This document shows, in pieces, positions 7,736 to 14,105 of a stretch of 14,202 bases of DNA (the first letter of the stretch is position 1; every line of letters begins with the position of its first letter). The stretch comes from Coemansia sp. RSA 1804. Lineage: Eukaryota; Kickxellomycota; Kickxellomycetes; Kickxellales; Kickxellaceae. The stretch spans positions 1 to 14,202 of the forward strand of contig JANBTH010000590.1 of assembly GCA_027578815.1 (NCBI GenBank), given 5' to 3'. The notes under the pieces were generated by a model that did no database searches, was not told the origin of the DNA, and worked only from the letters and a program-made list of their open reading frames with translations. The position numbers and the translations under genes are program-made.

Positions 7736-8359
7736 ATGGTTCGTTTCAACATGCGCTCCCTTGCCTTCATGGCATTCGCTGTTTTTGCCGCTGCGTCGCC
7801 TGTGGCTGAGACTATGAACCGCCAGGACCTTTCGGCCGCCGCCCCAGTTGCCAACTATGCGCCTGTCCAGGCTATGCAGCCCCAGTTTGGCAAGCCCGAG
7901 CAAGAGGCTATCCAGCAAGCTTCTATTGGCGCAGCCCATGCCCAGGCTATGGCCGCTCCCCAGAAGGAGCATGCCCAGGATCCTTCCCAGGCCGTCAGGA
8001 TGGTTCCCTGCTCGGAAAGCGAGTGCCTCAAGAGCCTGTCTCCCGAGGAGCAGGTGCAGTTTAGGCGCCAGTGCGAGCAGATGAAGCTTGAGCAGCTGAA
8101 GGCTAACGCGAAGGGCCAGAGCCGCATGGCCAAGGATCTTCCTCCGCTCACTTTCTACAAGATGGTTACTCCTCAACAGACTGGCGCTAACGGTGTTGTC
8201 TCCGGCGAGAAGGCTGCCATTGGAAACCGCCCCAACGGAAAGAACCTTTGCTGCTGCTGCTGCTGCCCTTGCTGCTGCTGCTGCTGCCCATGCTGCTGCT
8301 GCTGCAAGTGTTGCTGCTGCAAGTGCTGCTGCTGCTGCTGCCCCTGCTGCTGCTGCTAA
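7736..8359 (+). CDS. Secreted protein ending in an almost pure polycysteine tail
   Basis: The product has 207 residues. A signal peptide spans about residues 1-21 and contains AFMAFA, encoded by the same 19 nt as in the gene at 4320. Residues 22-90 are rich in Ala, Gln and Pro. Residues 92 to about 130 are charged and probably helical, with only three Cys (PCSESEC and RRQC). After GKNL, residues 172-207 are 31 cysteines in 36 residues, arranged C6-P-C6-P-C5-K-C4-K-C6-P-C4, running to the stop codon. Thirty of the 31 Cys codons are TGC. Codon choice elsewhere is also biased (AAG, CAG, GCC), which suggests high expression. The same opening, NLCCCCCCPCCCCCCPCCCCC, occurs in the next gene. The tail could form dense disulfides or metal clusters, or could act as a coupling tag; no known domain matches. 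Met6 is a possible alternative start. Confidence 0.9.
   Translation: MVRFNMRSLAFMAFAVFAAASPVAETMNRQDLSAAAPVANYAPVQAMQPQFGKPEQEAIQQASIGAAHAQAMAAPQKEHAQDPSQAVRMVPCSESECLKSLSPEEQVQFRRQCEQMKLEQLKANAKGQSRMAKDLPPLTFYKMVTPQQTGANGVVSGEKAAIGNRPNGKNLCCCCCCPCCCCCCPCCCCCKCCCCKCCCCCCPCCCC
8249..8356 (+). repeat. TGC codon tract (CTG/CAG-type triplet repeat)
   Basis: A 108-bp run of mostly TGC codons, broken only by CCT, CCA, CCC, two AAG and one TGT. As DNA it is a near-uniform TGC triplet repeat, the class known to slip during replication. Confidence 0.85.
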
Positions 8360-9494
8360 GCAGGACTAACAAACAAACCTGTTATTTCCTAATATTTAGA
8401 CTAGTTTAATATGTTTTAGCTGTTAGCGTGAGTGAAGACTATAATACACACATTATTGTGACAATTAATGGTTCGGAAATACTTGTTTTAACAGATCATG
8501 TATTTCAACTAGATGCCAACAATAATTGACAAGGAAACCAATCTAGCCATGTTTTATATTAGGAAGTTCGTCTATTCTCTGTTTTATCATTCTAACGACG
8601 TGGAATATAAATCTTCAAATTATATACGTCTGTATATTTGTTGTCTGCATTTTTACTAGTCAAGCAAGCAGGGTATGCAACTTCTAATCAATATAGGCTT
8701 TCTCTGTTTCAAGCATCTTTTAAAAACTTATTTTATTGCTAGAACACAAAATACGCCATTTAACAAACAAATGGTTAATGTTTTTAAATGCTCTTAACAT
8801 TTTTGTCAGTCTGATCTTTTTTTTCAGAATTTGCCAACCAGATATTTGCGTTAACCTGAGCGTCAAGGTGTAAAATATAACAGTTTTAAGCCATGCCAAC
8901 AACACAGGTTATAGCAAGAATCAAATGTAGACCTTCTTTTTCAGAAACAAAATACATGGGTAATGTTAAAGACATGGGAAATATCTGCGCTCTAGGCTGG
9001 GGTAAATTTCGGTGGCACCATTTTCTCACAGTGTATGCGGAGAAAAAAATAGCTGAGAAATGGCTCTCCACCTTCCCACAGTTTGGACGATTATTGTAGT
9101 TCTCCACAAATTTATGCCAGAGATAGCAAAATAGAATAATAGAATAGAAATAATCTCGTTCGCTTGCTTTCAGAATAGAGATTATTATGTCCAGTAGGTT
9201 AAGTGTTGTTGTTCATATCGGAAAAAATATTCAGGTTACAAGCAGGAAACTGGTGTCAGTTATGTGATTCATAGGTTTTTTAAATTAGGCAGTATTGTTT
9301 GAGCTGCTCGCTTAATCTCACCCGGCTTACACGAGCGTTTTAGATTCTACATGTCGCTGTACAATTTCTATTAGCAAAACATTGAAACAAGATAACAGTG
9401 CCTTGCGCAACACTTGTAATCTCAAGACAAGTAAAACATGGATAAACAGAAAAAAGCTGGGAACCAGTGTCTGGTGTCAGCAAAAGTGCATTAC
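8360..9494. other. Long AT-rich spacer with one perfect inverted repeat
   Basis: At over 1.1 kb this is the longest gene-free stretch. Overlapping open frames on both strands at 8886-9107 look like chance; the + frame has no signal peptide and no family motif. GTTCTCCACA at 9099-9108 is the reverse complement of the motif at 3908-3917. The open frame that runs into the next gene begins with GTG at 9467, but its first 68 codons are AT-rich and look like leader. Confidence 0.4.
9149..9186. repeat. 9-bp perfect inverted repeat
   Basis: AATAATCTC at 9149-9157 and GAGATTATT at 9178-9186 are exact reverse complements separated by 20 bases. Function is unknown: it may be a hairpin in a transcript, a protein-binding palindrome, or chance in AT-rich DNA. 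Confidence 0.5.
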
Positions 9495-9501
9495 TATTTA
9501 A
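9495..9501 (+). promoter_or_regulatory. Weak TATA-like box of the large poly-Cys gene
   Basis: TATTTAA lies 176 bp before the ATG at 9671, at the spacing seen for the other genes. The match to TATA is poor, so the call rests mostly on position. Confidence 0.2.
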
Positions 9502-9670
9502 TATCACCAGCGCCAACTACATTCCATCTTTTTTTCTTGTGATGACAGGTTGTTTGAATGGTTGCCGATTTCTAACATCTTTATTTTTAAATACCATCTC
9601 TATTCACAGGTTTCAACATTGCTTTATTTCAATTGTTTTATTCCACGGTAAAGATATACACAACCTGAGA

Positions 9671-11359
9671 ATGTTGGTGGTGCATCGCAAGCAATGTGCA
9701 TCACCAGCGCTATGGACGCTTTTTGTATATATTCTGGCGCAGTGCGTTGCTCTAACACACGCCCATTCAATTCACACCGCTCCGCAGGAATTAAGCAAAT
9801 GCCAACTAGAAAGCAGTTTTGAGTCTACGCTCGTCTCTCAGGATACGGATCGGGCTGTAGGATATAGCTCCTTGGCGTGCAGCTACAAAAATGACGACGA
9901 CAATGCTGTATCGGTACATGAGCAGAGCTTGGGTCCAGAGCAACATATCCGTCTTAACATTCCTTCTCGTGCAAACGTTCAAGAAGATGTCGTCGACACC
10001 GAAATTGCACTGACCGAACCAGCCTCGGACCTGTACAAAACACTACAGCAGCCCCATTCGGAATGTGTTTGTCAGAACTCATGCGAGGGATTCGACTCCT
10101 CGTACATCCTAGAAACCATGTCGTTCTCTGGTAACTTTGAAAGCAAAGAAACGGATTCGCCACTTCCCAATACCGATAAACCTATTTTCAATGCAAACCA
10201 GCAAGGGAGAGCTAGCGTTAACAATGGTGACTACCCGACGAATAGCCAGACCGGTTCTGCAGGTCAAGAGCATTCTCATAGAAAGCATATGCAAGAATGG
10301 GAAGGGATGCCGAATATCGTCTATCACCAAGGAGTCAACGGCACAAAGGGTTACTGGGGCCCTGAGGGAATGTATCCTTTCGATAATGTGGTAATGCGGT
10401 TTGGCGAAAAAGACCAGTACCAGGCCTACGGAACAATGTTTATCAACGACACTGTGGTCAATGGGCTTCACCCGTACGTATTTATCGGAAACGACACCCT
10501 GATTGACGGATGGATGGTTATTGGGAACGACACAACGGCGCTTAACAACGTGGTAAACGGAACAGCAGTTCGTGGAACTAACCTGTGCTGCTGTTGCTGT
10601 TGCCCTTGCTGCTGCTGCTGCTGTCCGTGCTGCTGCTGTTGCTGTCACTGCTGCCACTGTTGTCATTGTTGCTGCTGCCACTGCTGCTGCTGCAAGTGTT
10701 GTCATTGCTGCTGCCACTGTTGCTGCTGTAAGCCGTGCTGCTGCTGCTGCAAACCTTGTTGTTGCAAGCCGTGCTGCTGCAAATGCTGCCACTGCTGCCA
10801 GCCATGTTGCGGCTGCTGTCAACAGCAACAGCAATGCTGCTGTGGTGGTGGCGGTGGTGAAGGTGGAGAAGGAGGCGGTGGTGAGGGCGGAGAGGGAGGA
10901 CACGACGAAGGCCACGGTGAGGGCGGCCCAGAAGGAGGCGAGCACGGTGGCGGTCCTGGCGAGAATGGTGGGCCTCCTGGTCCAGAGGGCGATGGCCGGT
11001 TTGGTCCGCCACCTCCACCACCACCTTGCCCGCCTGGCCCACCTGGCCCGCCTGGTCCACCGGAGGCGCCAGAAGCACCAACAGCTCCATCTCCGCCATC
11101 TCCGCCATCTCCGCCATCTCCGCCATCTGCTCCGTCGTGCTTGTCATCTCCTGTGGAGCCAACGCTTCCACCAATGCCATCTCCTCCTACACCTCCTGAG
11201 TGTCCGACAATATCCGGTTTAGACGAGATGATCAAGGCGGCGAAACCAACATACACAATCGCCAGACCTCTGCCTAAATGGCCGGTCAATGCACAGCAGC
11301 CGGCTATCATTAGAAAAGGATGCAGACCACAAAACCAGATTACGCGATTTACAACATGA
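9671..11359 (+). CDS. Large secreted poly-Cys, Gly/Glu and collagen-like protein (frameshifted near its end)
   Basis: From the ATG at 9671 the frame gives 562 residues. I prefer this start because it has A at -3 and directly precedes a signal peptide (core WTLFVYILAQCVAL, cut near residue 31); the open frame upstream is AT-rich. Residues about 32-200 are a hydrophilic low-complexity spacer. Residues about 210-305 form a more ordered part with five N-glycosylation sequons and a repeated INDT/IGNDT motif. Residues 306-391 hold 61 Cys in 86, interspersed with His, Lys and Pro, opening like the tail of the gene at 7736. After that come a Gly/Glu/His region, a short PPGPPGPPGPP collagen-like run near residue 455, PSP repeats, and a more normal segment. 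The frame stops at 11357-11359, but coding character continues in another frame to 11700. Confidence 0.8.
   Translation: MLVVHRKQCASPALWTLFVYILAQCVALTHAHSIHTAPQELSKCQLESSFESTLVSQDTDRAVGYSSLACSYKNDDDNAVSVHEQSLGPEQHIRLNIPSRANVQEDVVDTEIALTEPASDLYKTLQQPHSECVCQNSCEGFDSSYILETMSFSGNFESKETDSPLPNTDKPIFNANQQGRASVNNGDYPTNSQTGSAGQEHSHRKHMQEWEGMPNIVYHQGVNGTKGYWGPEGMYPFDNVVMRFGEKDQYQAYGTMFINDTVVNGLHPYVFIGNDTLIDGWMVIGNDTTALNNVVNGTAVRGTNLCCCCCCPCCCCCCPCCCCCCHCCHCCHCCCCHCCCCKCCHCCCHCCCCKPCCCCCKPCCCKPCCCKCCHCCQPCCGCCQQQQQCCCGGGGGEGGEGGGGEGGEGGHDEGHGEGGPEGGEHGGGPGENGGPPGPEGDGRFGPPPPPPPCPPGPPGPPGPPEAPEAPTAPSPPSPPSPPSPPSAPSCLSSPVEPTLPPMPSPPTPPECPTISGLDEMIKAAKPTYTIARPLPKWPVNAQQPAIIRKGCRPQNQITRFTT
10586..10843 (+). 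repeat. Cys codon tract with mixed TGC and TGT
   Basis: There are 61 Cys codons among 86, of which 17 are TGT. The mixture of synonymous codons contrasts with the nearly pure TGC tract at 8249-8356 and implies an older or better stabilised tract. Confidence 0.85.
11088..11128 (+). repeat. 9-bp tandem repeat encoding PSP
   Basis: CCATCTCCG repeats four to five times without change and encodes Pro-Ser-Pro, next to the collagen-like PPG run. Confidence 0.8.
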
Positions 11360-11700
11360 ACGGGTTTGCGCGAGGCGCAGCGCCAGGGCCAGGCTATCCA
11401 GTCAATGTAGCCAAACCCGCAGCAGGGTGCACTCACGGACGCTACGTGTCTGCCGCGGCCATTGCCAGGCCAAATGTCGCGTACACAGGGTTGCAGACGC
11501 AGAATAAGGTGGTATACTCTACAAACCAGCCCAATGCTGTAGCCATGCAAATGCCAAACGAAGTAGTACGACAAGGGGGCAGTGGCACATTGATAGGTGC
11601 GCAAAGCCAACAGCGCTTGCAATCTATACCTATTCCCCAGCCTTTGCCTCTTCAAGTGGGAATTGCACAACCAAAAGTACAGCAAATAGTGAGAACATAG
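11314..11700 (+). CDS. Frame-shifted C-terminal continuation of the large poly-Cys protein
   Basis: This frame opens after a TAG at 11311-11313, overlaps the end of the previous frame by 46 bases, and runs to TAG at 11698-11700. Its first ATG is at 11320 (126 residues). It has no signal peptide, no promoter room and no gap from the gene before, so it is most simply the end of the same protein read one frame back. The peptide contains KPDYAIY followed by YPVNVAKPA; the end of the upstream frame contains KPTYTIA followed by WPVNAQQPA, so the two frames look like copies of one repeated unit. Base composition stays coding-like to 11700 and turns AT-rich just after. One missing base, for example in the A4 runs at 11314-11317 or 11331-11334, would explain it. 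A sequencing error, a real mutation, programmed -1 slippage or a small intron all remain possible. Confidence 0.6.
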   Translation, partial: KRMQTTKPDYAIYNMNGFARGAAPGPGYPVNVAKPAAGCTHGRYVSAAAIARPNVAYTGLQTQNKVVYSTNQPNAVAMQMPNEVVRQGGSGTLIGAQSQQRLQSIPIPQPLPLQVGIAQPKVQQIVRT

Positions 11701-12314
11701 GTTTTTCTTTGAATATTCCCTTTGTTGTTAGCAAGATCATTTCATTTTGATAGTCGCTCTAGTAATGTAATTTGTATATTTTCGTCTTCTTTTTTAATAC
11801 TTTTTTAAGCAAAATTAATAGTTCAGCGTTCCATTTTTAGATTAGTGGCGGACATGGACTATCATGTCGACACTTCATCAAACTCGGTAACATTCACACG
11901 GAAGAGCGTTATATTCGTCTTTACTTTGTATACAATATAACTGTGAGAACAAGCTGCATGTCTGTTTGCCCAGTGCTTGACTGTATGAAAGAGACACTTG
12001 CGTGTTCAACGCAATATGGAGGCGAATATTAAATTACAAAAGTGGTACAGTATGTGGGACGGGTGTGGGACAGGGAATGCAATCTACGAATCCACAAGTG
12101 GAGAAGAGTGGGAAAAAATGTATCTGTGGAGAGATCGCAACAAATTGCAAAAAGAACCACCAACCAACTTTCCTACGAGCAAGCTACTCCATTTTCATGC
12201 TGCTTGAATGAAGCGAATTTTCCCTCCATGTATTAATTACAAACAATAATGATATTCAATAGCGTGAGCTACAGATATTACTAGCATTTTATTAATTACA
12301 CACGTCTGGTTCCA
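11701..12314. other. Spacer with a purine-rich stretch open in all three + frames
   Basis: A T-rich 3' UTR-like stretch (11701-11830) is followed by less AT-rich DNA at about 11990-12210, where all three + frames are open. One of them reads SGKKCICGEI at 12107-12136. GTATGT at 12050-12055 would serve as a fungal-type splice donor. None of the frames has a signal peptide or a clear start. This could be a decayed gene or a leader exon; no function can be assigned. Confidence 0.35.
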
Positions 12315-12485
12315 ATGTTTGCCATTTGCATATTAGTAGCTGGTGCTCTTGGTTTGGCATCCGTGGCAAGGTTGTTGGCAGGACAAGTGCCGAACAACAC
12401 ATGTAATAACTACTCCAAATATCTCCACAGCGGCACTGCTTGCCAGAATAATAAATACCCATCAATATTCTTGTTCGCATCGTAA
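12315..12485 (+). CDS. Possible small secreted protein (56 residues)
   Basis: ATG at 12315 opens a frame of 56 codons ending in TAA at 12483-12485. The first 22 residues are hydrophobic and signal-like (core ICILVAGALGLASV). The remainder is polar, with two Cys in NNTCNNYS and TACQNN and one N-glycosylation sequon (NNT). The stretch is less AT-rich than the DNA around it. It ends six bases before the TATA box assigned to the next gene, and no TATA-like box is evident in front of it. A longer open frame runs antisense across it (12292-12606). Codon use is not biased like the confirmed genes, so chance, or a downstream exon of a spliced gene, is possible. Confidence 0.3.
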   Translation: MFAICILVAGALGLASVARLLAGQVPNNTCNNYSKYLHSGTACQNNKYPSIFLFAS

Positions 12486-12490
12486 CGAGA

Positions 12491-12498
12491 TATAAATA
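12491..12498 (+). promoter_or_regulatory. TATA box of the Cys/His/Asp-rich gene
   Basis: TATAAATA lies 180 bp before the ATG at 12671, within the spacing range of the cluster. T-rich runs follow at 12537-12546 and 12561-12568. Confidence 0.45.
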
Positions 12499-12670
12499 AT
12501 TTTTCCGCGGGCAAAACTGGCTATTTGTTATACAACTTTTTTTTTTGGCGCTACAGTTAGTTTTTTTTATCTCTTTATCGTAAAGATATCGCAAATAGCA
12601 AGCCAAAACAAAAACTGGTCACACTCGCTAGCCCACATACTACCTGAACACCACTAACATAGGCATAGCG

Positions 12671-13810
12671 ATGAGCCGCAAACTTCTCAACGTGCTGTTT
12701 GCGCTTCTTGTAGTGGGCAGTACCGTCGCGTCCACATGTTATGCGGACAACACGTTTGCACCGGCAGACAGCCCGAGTGTTGTCGAGCGCCGTGGATGCG
12801 GATGCGAAGATAGCCATCCGACATGTGCGCCAGCGCACGCCGAGACCGTGGCCCTGCCGCCGCCTCTGACGGTTGCATACAAGGATCCATGCCACCCGTG
12901 CTGCGCCAACTGCATCACGTACTCGAATCTCCACATTGACAACGACGGAGACGAATGCTGCAAGCCAGCCGCCGTGATCAAGACCCACCACTTTGTCAAG
13001 GAGATCAACTACAAGTGCTGCACTGGGCCCTGTGGCGATGTTTGCTGCGAGCCGTGCTGCACCAAGATCGTGTGCAATCAGGACGGAAACAAGGGGTCGC
13101 TGGCTGTCTGGCCCGACGGTGCGCGCTACTGCCACGGCTGCTGCGAGGCATGCTGCCACCACCACGACAACTGCTGCCACCACGACGACTGCTGCCACCA
13201 CGAGCCATGCTGCCACCGCGACGAGTACCACCATGAGGAATGCTGCCACCGCGAGCCGTGCTGCGGACACCACAAGCTGTACTGCTGCGACCACGAGGGA
13301 GGCTACAACGGACACCACCACCACTGCTGCGACGACGACTACGGCAGAGAAGACGGATACGACGGACGCAACCACCACCACTGCTGCTGCGAGCACAACA
13401 CATGCTGCGAAAAATGCATAATCACCCACGCTGTTGCCGACAACTGCGGCACGCACTACTGTGTCACCAGCTGTGTGAAGGATCCATGTGGCAACCGCTG
13501 CGTCCAGACCCACCACTGCTATGCGCCAAACCCGTCGCCCTGCCCGTGCAAGGAGAACCTGTCCACGGAGTGCTGCATCACCCATTTCATTGTCGAGCCA
13601 CCGTGCGGGTGCGGATGCGGGTGCGGGTGCTGCTGCCCAGAGCCCCTTTGCACGCCCTCCTTCCAGGGAAGCCATGCCCCAGAGCTGCCGCCCGCGCCGT
13701 CTGCCGCTCCACAGTGCCCTGCCGTTCCTGAGAAGGCTCCGCAGTGCCCCGCGTGCCCCGACACCCATGCCTACCAGCAGCCGCAGTCATCCGCGCCCGG
13801 ATCATACTAA
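12671..13810 (+). CDS. Secreted Cys/His/Asp-rich protein with a Pro-rich tail
   Basis: The product has 379 residues, the longest intact reading frame after the large poly-Cys gene. A signal peptide covers about residues 1-20 or 1-25. Residues about 42-150 hold spaced Cys groups (CGCED, CHPCCANC, CCTGPCGDVCCEPCC) in fairly normal sequence, suggesting a folded disulfide-rich domain. Residues 154 to about 250 are Cys/His/Asp-rich (CCHHHDNCCHHDDCCHHEPCCHR), with Tyr/Gly/His stretches. Residues 250-310 again hold spaced Cys and one N-glycosylation sequon (NLS). Residues 312-322 read CGCGCGCGCCC. The last 50 residues are Pro/Ala-rich with two APQCPA units. HHEPCCHR and HREPCC link it to the genes at 4320 and 5983. 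It is more GC-rich and less repetitive than the others. The His/Asp/Cys block suggests divalent metal binding, which is inference. Confidence 0.88.
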   Translation: MSRKLLNVLFALLVVGSTVASTCYADNTFAPADSPSVVERRGCGCEDSHPTCAPAHAETVALPPPLTVAYKDPCHPCCANCITYSNLHIDNDGDECCKPAAVIKTHHFVKEINYKCCTGPCGDVCCEPCCTKIVCNQDGNKGSLAVWPDGARYCHGCCEACCHHHDNCCHHDDCCHHEPCCHRDEYHHEECCHREPCCGHHKLYCCDHEGGYNGHHHHCCDDDYGREDGYDGRNHHHCCCEHNTCCEKCIITHAVADNCGTHYCVTSCVKDPCGNRCVQTHHCYAPNPSPCPCKENLSTECCITHFIVEPPCGCGCGCGCCCPEPLCTPSFQGSHAPELPPAPSAAPQCPAVPEKAPQCPACPDTHAYQQPQSSAPGSY

Positions 13811-13839
13811 GATGATCGTGGCCAAGTGTTAACCGCACA

Positions 13840-13890
13840 GCAGCGACCGGTGTAATGTGGTGAAAAGCATTGACAAGCCGGGGTCGCTGC
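13840..13890 (+). other. GC-rich stem-loop in the 3' UTR of the last gene
   Basis: GCAGCGACC at 13840-13848 is the exact reverse complement of GGTCGCTGC at 13882-13890. Within the 33-base loop, TGTAATG can pair with CATT(G)ACA around a 10-base apical loop. The structure begins 30 bases after the stop codon. It may affect 3' end formation or mRNA stability. Confidence 0.5.
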
Positions 13891-14098
13891 CATTCCATAT
13901 AATAATTTACCTCCTTAATTCCACTAGTTTAATTTTCTTTGTTTCTAGCTCTCTGTTACTCTCCTTGATAAAGGGAGGGAGTGTTTTATCTTTAATCTTT
14001 TGTTCTCCCAAACATTGACGCAAGAAAAAAAAAGGAAATTAGACGAATTGAAGCAATTGAAAAAGATAGCAGTTAAAAAAGCTTGAAAAGCACCAGGA

Positions 14099-14105
14099 TA
14101 TATAG
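14099..14105 (+). promoter_or_regulatory. Possible TATA box of a further gene beyond the window
   Basis: TATATAG lies about 100 bp before the right edge. With the spacing seen in this cluster, a start codon would be expected just outside the window. Confidence 0.25.

Noticed and set aside
4316..8359. Metallothionein identity for the Cys/His and poly-Cys proteins
   Set aside because: Metallothioneins are short cytosolic proteins with CxC/CC patterns. These are secreted, 200 residues or more, with long spacers. Metal binding may still occur, but the family name is not supported.
8886..9107. Opposed open frames of 68 (+) and 73 (-) codons in the long spacer
   Set aside because: No signal peptide, no recognisable motif and AT-rich flanks; mutual overlap suggests chance.
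9467..9670. Upstream extension of the large poly-Cys gene to a GTG at 9467
   Set aside because: GTG starts are not expected in a eukaryotic nuclear gene. The segment is AT-rich, and the ATG at 9671 has a good context and directly precedes a signal peptide.
10109..11685. Minus-strand open frames of 278 and 288 codons opposite the large poly-Cys gene
   Set aside because: They are shadows of Cys, Gly and Pro codon repeats on the + strand (Ala/Thr-rich and Gly/Pro-rich products without architecture).
12575..13768. 397-codon open frame on the minus strand, longer than the + strand gene it overlaps
   Set aside because: It is the mirror of a Cys-rich gene: antisense TGC/CAC/GAG codons rarely give stops and produce Ala/Val/Ser-rich sequence. 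It has no signal peptide and no promoter of its own, while the + frame has both and a motif-rich product.
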